A program made the position numbers and the translations under genes. Positions 49,471-60,062 of a stretch of DNA of 64,000 nucleotides are shown in pieces. The DNA is from Pseudonocardia sp. SCN 73-27 (GTDB lineage Bacteria > Actinomycetota > Actinomycetes > Mycobacteriales > Pseudonocardiaceae). The stretch's first letter is position 1. Each line of letters starts with the position of its first letter. Below the pieces are notes generated by a model, which worked only from the letters and a program-made list of their open reading frames with translations, was not told the origin of the DNA and searched no databases. The stretch lies in the NCBI GenBank assembly GCA_001725415.1, contig MEGH01000018.1, forward strand, positions 1-64,000. The letters are read 5' to 3'.

Positions 49471-50255
49471 GGGGCCGGCGCTGGCGCATCGTCGTCCTCG
49501 CACTGGCGGCGATCTACTTCCTCGTGCCCCTCGTCGCGGCCGCGGAGTTCAGCTTCCGCAAGCCCGGAGGCGGCTACTGGTTCGGCAACTACCTCGCCAT
49601 CGCCACCAACGACGCCCTGCTCACCGGCCTGCTGACGTCGCTGCAGATCGCGCTGTTCACGGCGATCGTCGTCATCGTGCTGGTGGTGCCGACGGCCGTC
49701 TGGGTGCGGCTGCGGTTCCCCTCGCTCGCGGGCGTCCTGGAGAGCGCGACGATCCTGCCGATCGTCATCCCGCCCGTCGTCATGGCCGCGGGTATCGCGT
49801 TCGTGCAGGCCAACCTGGACGCGCCGCTGTTCCGGACGTTGTTCTCGTCGTCGACAGCCGCGCTGACCCCGTTCTACGTGGTGCTCGCGCTGCCGTTCGC
49901 GTACCGGGCCGTCGACAACGGGCTGGCCGCGATCCCCCTGCGCACCTTGGTCGAGGCGGCCCGCAACCTCGGGGCCGGGATGATCGGGGCGATCGTGCGC
50001 GTCGTGCTGCCGACGATCCGCAGCGCCGTCCTCGGTGCCGCGTTCCTGACACTCGCGCTCGTCCTCGGCGAGATCGTCATCGCCCGCATCCTGCTCTACA
50101 CCGACACGTTCCCCGTCGCTGTCGTGGAGGTCGGCCGCAGCGCCGCGGGCGTCTCGGTGGCCCTGTCCCTCGCCAGCCTGGTACTCACGTGGGTGCTGCT
50201 GCTGGCGGTCTCGTTCGTCGGCGGCCGGCGCGTCGCCAGGAGGAGCTCGTCGTGA
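49467..50255 (+). CDS. ABC transporter permease (PotC-like)
   Basis: 262 residues, ATGA overlap with the previous permease. Six membrane helices; EAA loop VEAARNLGAGMIGAIVRVVL (about residue 155). The N-terminal VVLALAAIYFLVPLVAAAEF is typical of the second permease of polyamine/iron/phosphonate-type importers. Confidence 0.88.
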   Translation: MRGRRWRIVVLALAAIYFLVPLVAAAEFSFRKPGGGYWFGNYLAIATNDALLTGLLTSLQIALFTAIVVIVLVVPTAVWVRLRFPSLAGVLESATILPIVIPPVVMAAGIAFVQANLDAPLFRTLFSSSTAALTPFYVVLALPFAYRAVDNGLAAIPLRTLVEAARNLGAGMIGAIVRVVLPTIRSAVLGAAFLTLALVLGEIVIARILLYTDTFPVAVVEVGRSAAGVSVALSLASLVLTWVLLLAVSFVGGRRVARRSSS

Positions 50256-51328
50256 CCGCAACGTCGTCCGCCGCCACCTCCGGGGCTGCCGTCCAGGGGG
50301 AGGCGGCCGCGGTCGAGTTCCGCGGCGTCAGCCGGGTGTTCGGCAAGACCCGCGCACTCGACGGGCTCGACCTCGCCCTGCGTCCCGGCGAGCTGCTCGC
50401 CCTGCTCGGCCCGTCGGGCTGCGGCAAGACGACCGCACTGCGGCTGCTCGCCGGGTTCGACACGCCGTCGTCGGGCGAGATCCTGATCGACGGCCGCGAC
50501 GTCACCGACACCCCGGCGAGCAAGCGCGACACCGGCATGGTGTTCCAGGCCTACAGCCTCTTCCCGACGATGACGGCCGCCGACAACGTCGCGTTCGGGC
50601 TGCGGATGCGCCGGGTCGCTCTCTCCAGAAGGAAGGCGCGGACCGCCGAGCTGCTGGAGCTCGTCGGCCTCGGCGACCGCGCCGGCTCCTACCCCCACGA
50701 GCTCTCCGGCGGCCAGCAGCAACGCGTCGCGCTCGCCCGCGCGCTGGCCGTCTCGCCGTCGGTGCTGCTTCTCGACGAACCGCTCTCCGCCCTCGACGCG
50801 CGCGTCCGCGTCCAGCTCCGCGACGAGATCCGGCGGCTGCAGCTGGCCGAGGGCATCACGACGCTGTTCGTCACCCACGACCAGTCCGAGGCGCTCGCCG
50901 TCGCCGACCGGGTCGCGGTGCTCAACGCGGGGCGGATGGAGCAGGTCGGGACACCGCTGGAGGTGTACGGCTCGCCGTCGACGACGTTCGTCTCCGAGTT
51001 CGTGGGCGTGGTGAACCGGCTGCCGGCCGTCGCGTCCTCGGGCCGGTCGGTCGAGGTACTGGGGTCGCGAGCGCAGCTCGACGGCGACACCCTCGACGGC
51101 CCGCTGACGGTCGCCGTCCGGCCCGAGGCGCTGACCGTCGGGGACTCCGGTGGGGTCGCCGGGACCGTCCTGACCAGCACGTTCCTCGGCCCGGTGACCC
51201 GCCTCGTCGTGACGACGGAGCTCGGCGAGCTGACCGTCGACGCCGTCAGCCGCGACACCCTGCCCGTCCCGGGCTCCACGACGCACGTCCAGCTCGACAC
51301 GACGACCGTCCGCCCGGCGCCGGCGTGA
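50252..51328 (+). CDS. ABC transporter ATP-binding protein (PotA/FbpC-like)
   Basis: 358 residues, GTGA overlap. Walker A LLGPSGCGKTTALRLLAG (about residue 50), Q-loop MVFQAYSLFP, signature ELSGGQQQRVALARALA, Walker B VLLLDEPLSALD and switch TLFVTHDQSEAL. A C-terminal TOBE regulatory domain (LTVAVRPEALTVGD, VLTSTFLGPVTRLVV) marks it as a PotA/FbpC-type importer ATPase. Completes the cassette. Confidence 0.93.
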   Translation: MTATSSAATSGAAVQGEAAAVEFRGVSRVFGKTRALDGLDLALRPGELLALLGPSGCGKTTALRLLAGFDTPSSGEILIDGRDVTDTPASKRDTGMVFQAYSLFPTMTAADNVAFGLRMRRVALSRRKARTAELLELVGLGDRAGSYPHELSGGQQQRVALARALAVSPSVLLLDEPLSALDARVRVQLRDEIRRLQLAEGITTLFVTHDQSEALAVADRVAVLNAGRMEQVGTPLEVYGSPSTTFVSEFVGVVNRLPAVASSGRSVEVLGSRAQLDGDTLDGPLTVAVRPEALTVGDSGGVAGTVLTSTFLGPVTRLVVTTELGELTVDAVSRDTLPVPGSTTHVQLDTTTVRPAPA

Positions 51329-51387
51329 CCCTGTGAGCGGCCCGGTCCGGCGGGAAATCGTCGGTGGGCGCTGCCAGACTCCGTCCT

Positions 51388-52956
51388 GTGTTGCTCGCCG
51401 ACGTCGTGACCACGTCCGCCGCGGTCGCCGCCACCCGCTCCCGCAAGGAGAAGGCCGCCGCGATCGCAGCACTGCTGCGCGCCGCCCACGCCGCCGGCGT
51501 CGTCGAACCCGCCGCGTCGTGGCTCTCGGGCGAGACCCGGCAGGGCCGCATCGGCACCGGCTGGCGCACGCTGCAGGCCGCGGCCACCGATCCCGCCGCG
51601 GCACCGTCGCTCACGATCGCGGAGGTCGACGCGACGTTCACCGAGCTCGCCGGCACCGCCGGCGCGGGCTCGGGGTCGGTCAGCACTTTCGGGTGCGCGG
51701 CGAGCAGTGCGCGGATTGCGGCCAGCGCGGCCGGCAGGTCGGTATCGACCGAGCCCGAGCAGGCCTTCCTCGCCCGGCTCATCGGCGGCGAGCTGCGCCA
51801 TGGCGCACTCGAGGGCGTCATGCTCGACGCCGTCGCCGTCGCCGCCGAGGTCCCGCTCGCCACGGTCCGCCGCTCGTTCATGCTGTCGGGCCGGCTGCCC
51901 GAGACGGCGGCGACCGCCCTGACCGGCGGCGCCGAGGCCCTCGACGCGGTGGCGCTCACCGTCGGCGTCCCGGTGCGGCCGATGCTCGCCTCCCCGGGCG
52001 ACTCGCTCGACGCCGCGCTGGGCAACCTCGGCCCCGACGTCACCGTCGAGTTCAAGCTCGACGGCGCCCGCATCCAGGTGCACCGCGACGGCGACGAGGT
52101 CCGGGTGTGGACGCGGAGCCTGCGCGAGATCACCGCTGCCGTCCCGGAGCTGGTCGACCAGGTCCGCGCGCTGCCCTGCCGCACCGCGGTCCTCGACGGC
52201 GAGACCCTCGCCCTCGACGACGACGGCCGCCCCCGCGCATTCCAGGACACCATGTCGCGCTTCGGTTCCGACGACGGCGAGCAGGGCGGCCTGCTCAGCC
52301 CGTTCTTCTTCGACCTCCTGCACCTCGACGGCTGCGACCTGCTCGACGAGCCCCTCGAACAGCGGCTCGACGCGCTCGCCGGGCTGCTCGCCGCCGACGC
52401 GCACGCCCACCTCCGGATGCCCGGCGTGCGCAGGCCCGATCCCGAACAGGCGGCCCAGGTGCTCGACGACGCCCTGACCGCCGGGCACGAGGGGGTCGTC
52501 GTCAAGTCGCTGGCGGCGCCCTACGCGGCGGGCCGGCGTGGCAAGGCGTGGCAGAAGGTCAAGCCCGTGCACACGCTCGACCTCGTCGTCCTCGGCGCGG
52601 AGTGGGGCTACGGGCGCCGCACCGGCAGCCTGTCGAACATCCACCTCGGCGCCCGCGATCCCGACGGCGGCGACCCCATCATGGTCGGCAAGACGTTCAA
52701 GGGCATGACTGACGAGCTGCTCGCCTGGCAGACCCGCACGTTCCCCGAGTACGCGCGGGAGCAGGACGACGGCGACGGGTTCGCCGTCATGCTGCGGCCG
52801 GAGCTGGTCGTCGAGATCGCGCTCGACGGCGCCCAGCGCAGCGTCCGCTACCCCGGCGGCGTCGCGCTGCGGTTCGCGCGGGTGCTGCGCTACCGCCCCG
52901 ACAAGACTGCCGCCGAGGCCGACACGATCGACAGCGTGCGTGCCCTGCTCGCCTGA
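51388..52956 (+). CDS. ligB: ATP-dependent DNA ligase with anomalous N-terminal segment
   Basis: 522 residues from GTG 51388; CAGACT seven bases upstream suggests a leaderless start. The nucleotidyltransferase motif I is VEFKLDGARIQVHR (Lys about residue 222), with motif III/IIIa (FFFDLLHLDG), IV (EGVVVKSL) and V (AWQKVKPVHTLDLVVLG) and a C-terminal OB fold. The N-terminal domain is typical of actinobacterial LigB until about residue 95 (FTELAGTAGAGSGS) and again from EPEQAFLARLIGGELRHGAL. Between them lies an atypical segment with VSTFGCAASSARIAA. Its complementary strand reads like part of an MscS channel (51654-51746). The joints sit between helices, so the ligase may still work. Confidence 0.87.
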   Translation: MLLADVVTTSAAVAATRSRKEKAAAIAALLRAAHAAGVVEPAASWLSGETRQGRIGTGWRTLQAAATDPAAAPSLTIAEVDATFTELAGTAGAGSGSVSTFGCAASSARIAASAAGRSVSTEPEQAFLARLIGGELRHGALEGVMLDAVAVAAEVPLATVRRSFMLSGRLPETAATALTGGAEALDAVALTVGVPVRPMLASPGDSLDAALGNLGPDVTVEFKLDGARIQVHRDGDEVRVWTRSLREITAAVPELVDQVRALPCRTAVLDGETLALDDDGRPRAFQDTMSRFGSDDGEQGGLLSPFFFDLLHLDGCDLLDEPLEQRLDALAGLLAADAHAHLRMPGVRRPDPEQAAQVLDDALTAGHEGVVVKSLAAPYAAGRRGKAWQKVKPVHTLDLVVLGAEWGYGRRTGSLSNIHLGARDPDGGDPIMVGKTFKGMTDELLAWQTRTFPEYAREQDDGDGFAVMLRPELVVEIALDGAQRSVRYPGGVALRFARVLRYRPDKTAAEADTIDSVRALLA

Positions 52957-52975
52957 CCACCGCCACCGGCAGCGC

Positions 52976-54007
52976 TCAGAGCAGTGCGGCCAGCGGACGC
53001 GCCACGCCGGTGTAGCCCAGCAGGTCCGCGATGTCGGACATCGGCAGCGACCGCGGCCGCTGATGGCGCTGCGCCACCGTCGCCAACCGGGCCTGCACCG
53101 CCTCGTTGAGGGGTGCGCGCAGCCCGTTCAGGCGTGCGAGCAGGACGATCTCGCCGTACAGGTAGTCGCCCTCCGCGCTGCCGCCGCGGGCAAGGCTCTG
53201 CCACGTCGACGACCCGCCACGGCGGTGCCCCGGCACGTCCACCGACTCGAACCACGACCGGTCCAGCTCGTCCGGCGTCGACGACCGGTGCTCGTAGCCC
53301 GCCGCCTCCAGGACGATCTCCGCCTCGTCGCACAGCGCGTCGCCCAGCTTCGAGCGCAACCGGCTGCGCCGGTACAGCGCGTCGAGGTTCCAGAACAGGT
53401 TGGCCACCAGCTTCCCGGCCTTCCAGTGCGCGATGTCCGGCACGACCTGTACCGCGAACTCCGCCGCCCGCAGATCCGTCGCGATCCGCTGCGCCTGCTC
53501 ACCCGCACCCGACGGCGCGTCGCCCAGGTAGAACCCGCCGGCCAGCGGGCTCCCCGGCGACACGACCTCGCCCGGCCGCACGTGCGACGCCCCGCTCAGT
53601 ACCACCGAGTCGACGACGGTCGCGAACCGCCGCAACGCCGTCCGCGCCGTGTCCAGGCCGTTCTGCATCAGCACCACCGGTAGGACCGTCGCGGCTGGCC
53701 GCTCCTCGCCGTCGACGACGACCGGCTGCCACGCCCAGTCCGCCAGCGCCGCCTCCGCGTCCTGCGACTTCACCGCCAGCACCAGCACGTCCTCGGCGCG
53801 CAGGGCGAGCTCGCCGGCCCCACCGACCACCGGCAACGCCAACGTCCGCGCGCCGTCGGGGCGCAGGTAGCGCAAGCCCTTGGTGCGCAGCGCCTCAAGA
53901 TTCTGCCCGCGGGCGACGAGCACGACGTCAATCCCCGCGAGGTGCAACTGCGCGGCGACGGTCGCGCCCACGGCGCCCGCGCCGACGACGACGTACCGTC
54001 CGGCCAT
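52976..54007 (-). CDS. Ketopantoate reductase-family protein (ApbA/PanE)
   Basis: 343 residues. NAD(P)-binding GAGAVGATVAAQLHLAG at residues 8-24, the family's VLAVKSQDAEAAL and VLMQNGLDTARTAL, and a C-terminal helical domain with the conserved Lys in HWKAGKLVANLFWNLDAL. PanE reduces ketopantoate in coenzyme A synthesis, but many paralogues have other 2-keto substrates, so the substrate is uncertain. Convergent with the ligase gene. Confidence 0.83.
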   Translation of the reverse strand: MAGRYVVVGAGAVGATVAAQLHLAGIDVVLVARGQNLEALRTKGLRYLRPDGARTLALPVVGGAGELALRAEDVLVLAVKSQDAEAALADWAWQPVVVDGEERPAATVLPVVLMQNGLDTARTALRRFATVVDSVVLSGASHVRPGEVVSPGSPLAGGFYLGDAPSGAGEQAQRIATDLRAAEFAVQVVPDIAHWKAGKLVANLFWNLDALYRRSRLRSKLGDALCDEAEIVLEAAGYEHRSSTPDELDRSWFESVDVPGHRRGGSSTWQSLARGGSAEGDYLYGEIVLLARLNGLRAPLNEAVQARLATVAQRHQRPRSLPMSDIADLLGYTGVARPLAALL

Positions 54008-54145
54008 CCCTCAATGGTGGATGCGTAGGGTACTCGCGCGCACGCCGGGGTCCAGAGATTGTCGTCACCCACACGTGCTAACGAGGCCGGGATCACGACC
54101 CACTGTGATCTTCTCGTCCCGCTGTGCGGACCCGGCGAACGCTGA

Positions 54146-55667
<1,522 letters not shown>

Positions 55668-55673
55668 ACCTGG

Positions 55674-55702
55674 TTGTCCACAGGGCTTGCGCTCCATCCA
55701 CA
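55674..55702. promoter_or_regulatory. DnaA-box-like sequences upstream of the AbiEi-like gene
   Basis: TTGTCCACA at 55674-55682 matches the high-GC actinomycete DnaA box, and CATCCACA follows at 55695-55702 in the same orientation. They lie in the promoter of the bracketed gene. Such TCCACA pairs recur before this gene family in actinobacteria. Confidence 0.4.
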
Positions 55703-55752
55703 GATGACGCCATGCCGCTCCGTCGCCGCCCGGGAGCGGCGATCGTCCGGCC

Positions 55753-56736
55753 ATGGGTCATCTCCGCAGGGCCGTGCTCGACGTCGTCGCGACCGAGCGA
55801 CGCGATGAATGGCTCGCGTTGCTCGAGCGGCAGCACGGCATGGTCACGTTCCGTCAGCTCGATGGCTTCGCAGTCGGTTGGAACGTCGTCGTCGCGCAGA
55901 TGTGCGCCGATCGCTGGAGCCACTACCTGCCCAGGGTGTACGCGACGTTCACCGGTCCGCCGGGGCGGGACGCCCGCGTGCAGGCCGCGCTCCTGTACGG
56001 AGGCGCCGCCGCGATCCTCAGCCATAGAACTGCCGCCGAGGTGTGGAACCTGCTCCGGACCACGGACGGCCCAGTGCACATCACCGTTCCGTACACGAAC
56101 TCGGCGGTGTCCCAGGATTCCCGGGTCGTCGTGCACCGATCGCGGGCATACAGGCACATCGTCGTCGACGGTGACCCACCGCGGACCAGCAAGGCGGACA
56201 CCGCGATCGACGTCGCGGTCGACGAGCCGGACGCGCTCGCAGCGCGGCGCACCCTCGTGGCGCTCGCCACGACCGGGCGTGTGAGGGTCGACGACCTCAG
56301 CCGACGGCTCGTCGAGCGGCCACCACGCCGCTATCGCCGCACGCTCGCCTCCGTGGTCGACATGGTCCGGCACGGCGTGCAGTCCGCTCTCGAAGAGCTG
56401 TACGTGTCCGATGTCGAAGCCGCCCATGGCTTGCCGACGGGCCGACGCCAGGTGCCTTTCGCCGTCGACGGCGTGACGTTGTTCGAGGACGTCACCTACG
56501 ACCACCTCGGTATCGCGGTCACGGTCCGCCTGGACGGACGCACACACCTCATCGACAGCACTGCGTTCCGGGACCGACGACGCGACAACGCGGCAGAGCT
56601 GGCCGGCCGATCACGACTCGTCTACGGATGGCGCGACCTGTCCGCCGACCCTTGTGCCGCCGCCCGGGAGGTCGCGATCGTCCTGGGCCGCCGTGGCTGG
56701 CGCGGCCACCCAGGACGATGCGCCCGGTGCTCGTGA
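55753..56736 (+). CDS. AbiEi/DUF559-like protein (type IV toxin-antitoxin antitoxin-related)
   Basis: 327 residues from ATG 55753. The N-terminus matches AbiEi-type winged-helix proteins: ALLERQHGMVTFRQLDGFAV to RWSHYLPRVYATFTGPP, followed by AAILSHRTAAEVWNL. The C-terminal 130 residues resemble the DUF559/Vsr-like nuclease fold (LPTGRRQVPFAVDGVTLFED, VTVRLDGRTHLI, DRRRDNAAELAGRSRLVYGW). However the usual catalytic D-E-K arrangement is only partly visible. A genuine AbiEii toxin gene is absent next to it, so this is a solitary family member of unknown role. Its stop TGA lies in the second palindrome. Confidence 0.72.
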   Translation: MGHLRRAVLDVVATERRDEWLALLERQHGMVTFRQLDGFAVGWNVVVAQMCADRWSHYLPRVYATFTGPPGRDARVQAALLYGGAAAILSHRTAAEVWNLLRTTDGPVHITVPYTNSAVSQDSRVVVHRSRAYRHIVVDGDPPRTSKADTAIDVAVDEPDALAARRTLVALATTGRVRVDDLSRRLVERPPRRYRRTLASVVDMVRHGVQSALEELYVSDVEAAHGLPTGRRQVPFAVDGVTLFEDVTYDHLGIAVTVRLDGRTHLIDSTAFRDRRRDNAAELAGRSRLVYGWRDLSADPCAAAREVAIVLGRRGWRGHPGRCARCS

Positions 56737-56773
56737 GTGGCGTTATTGGCCATAGCCAATAACGCCACTCACG
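56732..56773. repeat. 42-base palindrome, copy 2
   Basis: Same palindrome as at 55626-55667 with a single central change (GGCCATAGCC instead of GGCTATAGCC) and a different outermost pair. It provides the stop codon of the AbiEi-like gene and lies between it and the convergent phoH2, where a bidirectional terminator would be useful. Confidence 0.85.
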
Positions 56774-56778
56774 GGCCG

Positions 56779-58134
56779 CTAGGCCGAGGGCCCCTCCAGC
56801 ATCTCCGTCACCAGGGCCGCGATGGGGCTGCGTTCGCTGCGGGTGAGGGTGACATGGGCGAAGAGGGGGTGGCCCTTCAGCTTCTCGATCACCGCGGCGA
56901 CGCCGTCGTGGCGGCCGACCATCAGGTTGTCGCGCTGGGCGACGTCGTGGGTGAGCACGACCCGCGAGGCGGTGCCCAGCCGGGAGAGCACCGTGAGCAG
57001 GACGTTGCGTTCCAGCGACTGCGCCTCGTCGACGATCACGAAGCTGTCGTGCAGGGACCGGCCGCGGATGTGGGTCAGCGGGAGCACCTCGAGCATCCCC
57101 CGCGCCAGGATCTCGTCCATCACGTCCTGGCTGACCAGCGCGCCGAGGGTGTCGAAGACGGCCTGGGCCCAGGGGGCCATCTTCTCGCTCTCGCTGCCGG
57201 GCAGGTAGCCGAGTTCCTGGCCGCCGACGGCGTAGAGGGGCCGGAAGACGACGACCTTGCGGTGCTGCTGGCGTTCCAGCACGGCTTCGAGTCCGGCACA
57301 GAGTGCGAGCGCGGACTTGCCGGTTCCGGCGCGGCCGCCCAGCGACACGATCCCGACCTCGGGATCGAGCAGCAGGTCGAGGGCGACGCGCTGTTCGGCG
57401 GAGCGTCCGTGCAGCCCGAACGCTTCGCGGTCTCCGCGGACGAGCTTGACACGCTTGTCCGCGGTGACGCGGCCGAGTGCGGCGCTGGAGCCGCCGAGGA
57501 GCCGCAGCCCGGTGTTGCAGGGCAGGTCGCGGGCGGCGTCGTGGTCGATGCTGCCGTCGCGGAAGAGGGCGTCGACCTCCTCCGGGGTGACGTCGAGGTC
57601 GGCCATGCCGGTGAAGCCGGAGCTGACGACGTCCTGGGCGTGGTACTCGTCGGCGGGCAGTCCGACTGCGGCGGCCTTGACCCGCAGCGGCATGTCCTTG
57701 GTGACGAGCACGATCTCCCGGGTGCCTCCGGCCTCGGCCTGCAGGTTGAGCGCGCAGGCCAGGATGCGGCTGTCGTTGCTGTCGGTGCGGAAACCGGCGG
57801 GCAGGACGCTCGGGTCGGTGTGGTTGAGCTCGACGTGCAAGGTGCCGCCTGCGGTTCCGACCGGGATCGGGGCGTCGAGGCGGCCGTACTTGATGCGCAG
57901 CTCGTCGAGCTGGCGCAGCGCCGTACGCGCGAACCACCCGAGCTCGGGGTGGTTGCGCTTGCCTTCGAGTTCAGAGATCACCACCAGCGGCAGGACCACC
58001 TCGTGCTCGTCGAACCGGGTCAGGGACCACGGGTCGGACAGCAGCACGGAGGTGTCGAGCACGTAGCAGCGGGACGGAGTGCCAGACGGGGCGTCGGTGC
58101 TCTCCGGAACGAAGGCGTTGCGACGGTCGGTCAC
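56779..58134 (-). CDS. phoH2: PIN-PhoH fusion protein PhoH2
   Basis: 451 residues from GTG 58134, preceded by AAGGAG. N-terminal PIN nuclease domain ([65 protein letters not shown]) and C-terminal PhoH ATPase with Walker [18 protein letters not shown] and Walker [14 protein letters not shown]. Known mycobacterial PhoH2 unwinds and cleaves RNA. Positionally equivalent to Rv1095. It has a good promoter at 58328-58355. Confidence 0.93.
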   Translation of the reverse strand: MTDRRNAFVPESTDAPSGTPSRCYVLDTSVLLSDPWSLTRFDEHEVVLPLVVISELEGKRNHPELGWFARTALRQLDELRIKYGRLDAPIPVGTAGGTLHVELNHTDPSVLPAGFRTDSNDSRILACALNLQAEAGGTREIVLVTKDMPLRVKAAAVGLPADEYHAQDVVSSGFTGMADLDVTPEEVDALFRDGSIDHDAARDLPCNTGLRLLGGSSAALGRVTADKRVKLVRGDREAFGLHGRSAEQRVALDLLLDPEVGIVSLGGRAGTGKSALALCAGLEAVLERQQHRKVVVFRPLYAVGGQELGYLPGSESEKMAPWAQAVFDTLGALVSQDVMDEILARGMLEVLPLTHIRGRSLHDSFVIVDEAQSLERNVLLTVLSRLGTASRVVLTHDVAQRDNLMVGRHDGVAAVIEKLKGHPLFAHVTLTRSERSPIAALVTEMLEGPSA

Positions 58135-58327
58135 GGGTGCTCCTTGTGGGCGCGACACCACGCCCAACTCTCTGGTGGGCCGGCCGGCCCCTGACGGGTC
58201 ACCCGACGACTTGCTGCTCGTCGCCCAGCGCCCGTGAGGGCCGGGTGCCGGCCCCCTCGGGTGCAACACACCACGACCAGGGCCTCCCCGGACGGTCCGC
58301 ATCGGGTGCGTCCCGTCCCCATGAACG

Positions 58328-58355
58328 CTACTAGCGGTCACCCGGGTGCGGTCAA
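58328..58355 (-). promoter_or_regulatory. phoH2 promoter with palindrome in the spacer
   Basis: On the - strand: TTGACC (58350-58355), 16-base spacer, TAGTAG (58328-58333). The perfect palindrome CACCCGGGTG (58339-58348) occupies the spacer, where a bound regulator would block polymerase. A long leader of about 190 bases would follow. Confidence 0.5.
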
Positions 58356-58393
58356 CAGCAACGCCGCGTGGCGAAGAACGCGCGTCGGCAGAT

Positions 58394-59719
58394 TTAACAG
58401 TTCGGACTACCGCTCGTCGCTCTCTGCTCACCGCTGATCGCCCGGTTTTCTGGTAGCGACGGGCCGCTGGTCCCGGATGGCGGCCGCCCGGCCGGAGCAA
58501 CGGTGACTGCGCCTTGCGGGGCAGCGGCGATGTCGGCGCGCAGCTGCGCGGGGACGGTGGGGGCGTCGAGGAGCCGCCGGTACCGGGCGACGGGGCCGGT
58601 TCCGGCGGCGAGCCAGGTCCGCACGAGGGCCTCACCCTCGACGTAGGCGGTGGTGTAGCCGCGCCATCGGGGGTCGACGACGAAGCGCAGCAGCGTGTGG
58701 GCGCGGGTGTCGTCGACGAGGAGCCAGCGGCGCAGGTGCGCGGCGGCGTCGTCGAGCGGGCGGCCGCGGTCGTGGAGCATGAGGGCTGCGTCCTGCCGGA
58801 CGGGCGCGAGGTCGCGCAGGGCGGCCTCGACGGCCTGGGAGAGCTGCCCGTCGCTGCGGATCCCGGTGTCGGCGAGGACGTCGGCGACCCAGATGCCCCA
58901 CCCGGGTCCGGCGACGACCTCGAGGCCGGTGTCGGCGGCGCCTTCGGTGACGAGGCTGTGCGGCGAGGGGGTGACGACGATGTCGCGTTCCGGTTCGCCG
59001 GGTCTGCGGATGCCGCGGACGAGACAGTGTTCGGTGTGATGGCCGGGATAGGTCTCGTGGGCGACGAGGGCGGCGAGCTGGGTGGCGCGCAGGCCGGCGT
59101 CGGCGGTGATGCGGACGTGGGAGCGGAGTCCGCCGAGGTGGCGGGTGAGGCCGGTCCATGGCTGGTCGTGGACGAGCTCGAGGTCGACGTACTCGTCGTC
59201 GGGGAGGCCGTAGGTCGTGCGGGTGCGGTCGCGGAGGGCGGCGAGGAGGGTGTCGACGGCGGCGCCGATCCGGTCGGCCGGCACGGTCTCGCGGCGGCGG
59301 AAGGCGGCGAGGCGCCCGGCCAGGTCGCCGTGGCCGGGCAGGAGGGTGTCGAGCCTGGTGTGGGCGTCGCGGTAGCGGTCCTCGGCGGGTTCGACGCCGT
59401 CGAGGTCGACGTCGAGGGTGGCGCGGACGTGGTCGACGAACCCTATGTGCTCGCCCGCGGCTCGCCGCGCGTGACAGTGCAGGGCCGCCAGCTGGGCATC
59501 GAGCAGCCTCGTGCGGGTGACGTCGAGGCCTGCGTCGTGCAGCCGATGGCTCAGCCGGGTGGCGGTGCGGACGAGATCGACCGGGTCGGGGGTGGGGCCG
59601 TCGAGCGCATGCCTGCGTAGTGCCTGGTCACCGGTCCAGGTGTCGACGACCCCCGGGACGAGCCGGTCGAGTCTCAGCGCGAGCAACACGTAGTCACGAG
59701 GGACCAGGCTCGGCAGCAT
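58394..59719 (-). CDS. DUF885-domain protein (putative metallopeptidase)
   Basis: 441 residues from ATG 59719. The DUF885 family hallmark [11 protein letters not shown] (HExxxGHH, about residue 240) is present with the downstream [15 protein letters not shown] (second metal ligand Glu) and the C-terminal [18 protein letters not shown]. Bacterial members are zinc-peptidase-like, with substrates undefined. The tail of about 35 residues is Pro/Ser-rich and looks unstructured. Confidence 0.8.
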   Translation of the reverse strand: MLPSLVPRDYVLLALRLDRLVPGVVDTWTGDQALRRHALDGPTPDPVDLVRTATRLSHRLHDAGLDVTRTRLLDAQLAALHCHARRAAGEHIGFVDHVRATLDVDLDGVEPAEDRYRDAHTRLDTLLPGHGDLAGRLAAFRRRETVPADRIGAAVDTLLAALRDRTRTTYGLPDDEYVDLELVHDQPWTGLTRHLGGLRSHVRITADAGLRATQLAALVAHETYPGHHTEHCLVRGIRRPGEPERDIVVTPSPHSLVTEGAADTGLEVVAGPGWGIWVADVLADTGIRSDGQLSQAVEAALRDLAPVRQDAALMLHDRGRPLDDAAAHLRRWLLVDDTRAHTLLRFVVDPRWRGYTTAYVEGEALVRTWLAAGTGPVARYRRLLDAPTVPAQLRADIAAAPQGAVTVAPAGRPPSGTSGPSLPENRAISGEQRATSGSPNC

Positions 59720-59884
59720 CGCCGCACCGTACGCGCAACCGACGGGTGACGGCGGGGCGTCGCGTAACCGGGCTGGAACTACACAGCGTGTACCCGGCAA
59801 AGGTTACTGGTCCGTTCGTGGGTAACGCATTGACTCTGTGTATCGAGACCTGCCACAGAACCGGACTCGAGCGCCTCACAAGTA

Positions 59885-59971
59885 CACTCGATCGAGTGCG
59901 TAACTAAACGTTAAGTACTTGCGTCACACGATAGTGGTACGGAAGTTGGTGTATGGGAAGGCGGCGGATAG
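59885..59971 (+). promoter_or_regulatory. Promoter region of chaplin-like gene 1 with 14-base palindrome
   Basis: A perfect palindrome CACTCGATCGAGTG (59885-59898) followed by CGTAAC corresponds to CACGATCGAGTGCGTAAC upstream of gene 3. The block GTTGG (59945-59949), 16 bases, GGATAG (59966-59971) is conserved before all three paralogues at the same distance from the leader hairpin and looks like their promoter. The sequence style (GTTTGG / GATA) differs from housekeeping promoters, so an alternative sigma factor is possible. Confidence 0.5.
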
Positions 59972-59982
59972 CTTTTCCTCAG

Positions 59983-60011
59983 TCAGCGCGGGCTCCCCGG
60001 TCGGGCGTTGA
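59983..60011 (+). ncRNA. Leader RNA hairpin of chaplin-like gene 1
   Basis: TCAGCGC pairs with GCGTTGA (with a G-U pair). The same stem is TCAGCAC/GTGCTGG before gene 2 and GCCAGCAC/GTGCTGGC before gene 3, so base changes on one side are compensated on the other. The loop keeps GGCTCCCCSGTC. A second small hairpin follows before AACAGGAGATAA. Confidence 0.55.
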
Positions 60012-60062
60012 CACGGACGGCGTCGGCTTCGGTCGACACCAGAAGACCAACAGGAGATAAAC

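Noticed and set aside
55753..56736. Functional AbiE toxin-antitoxin system
   Set aside because: Only the antitoxin-like gene is present; no adjacent nucleotidyltransferase toxin gene is seen.
59720..60062. c-di-AMP (ydaO-type) riboswitch in the leader of chaplin-like gene 1
   Set aside because: Considered because of two leader hairpins and a cell-envelope gene, but the conserved ydaO core sequences are absent.
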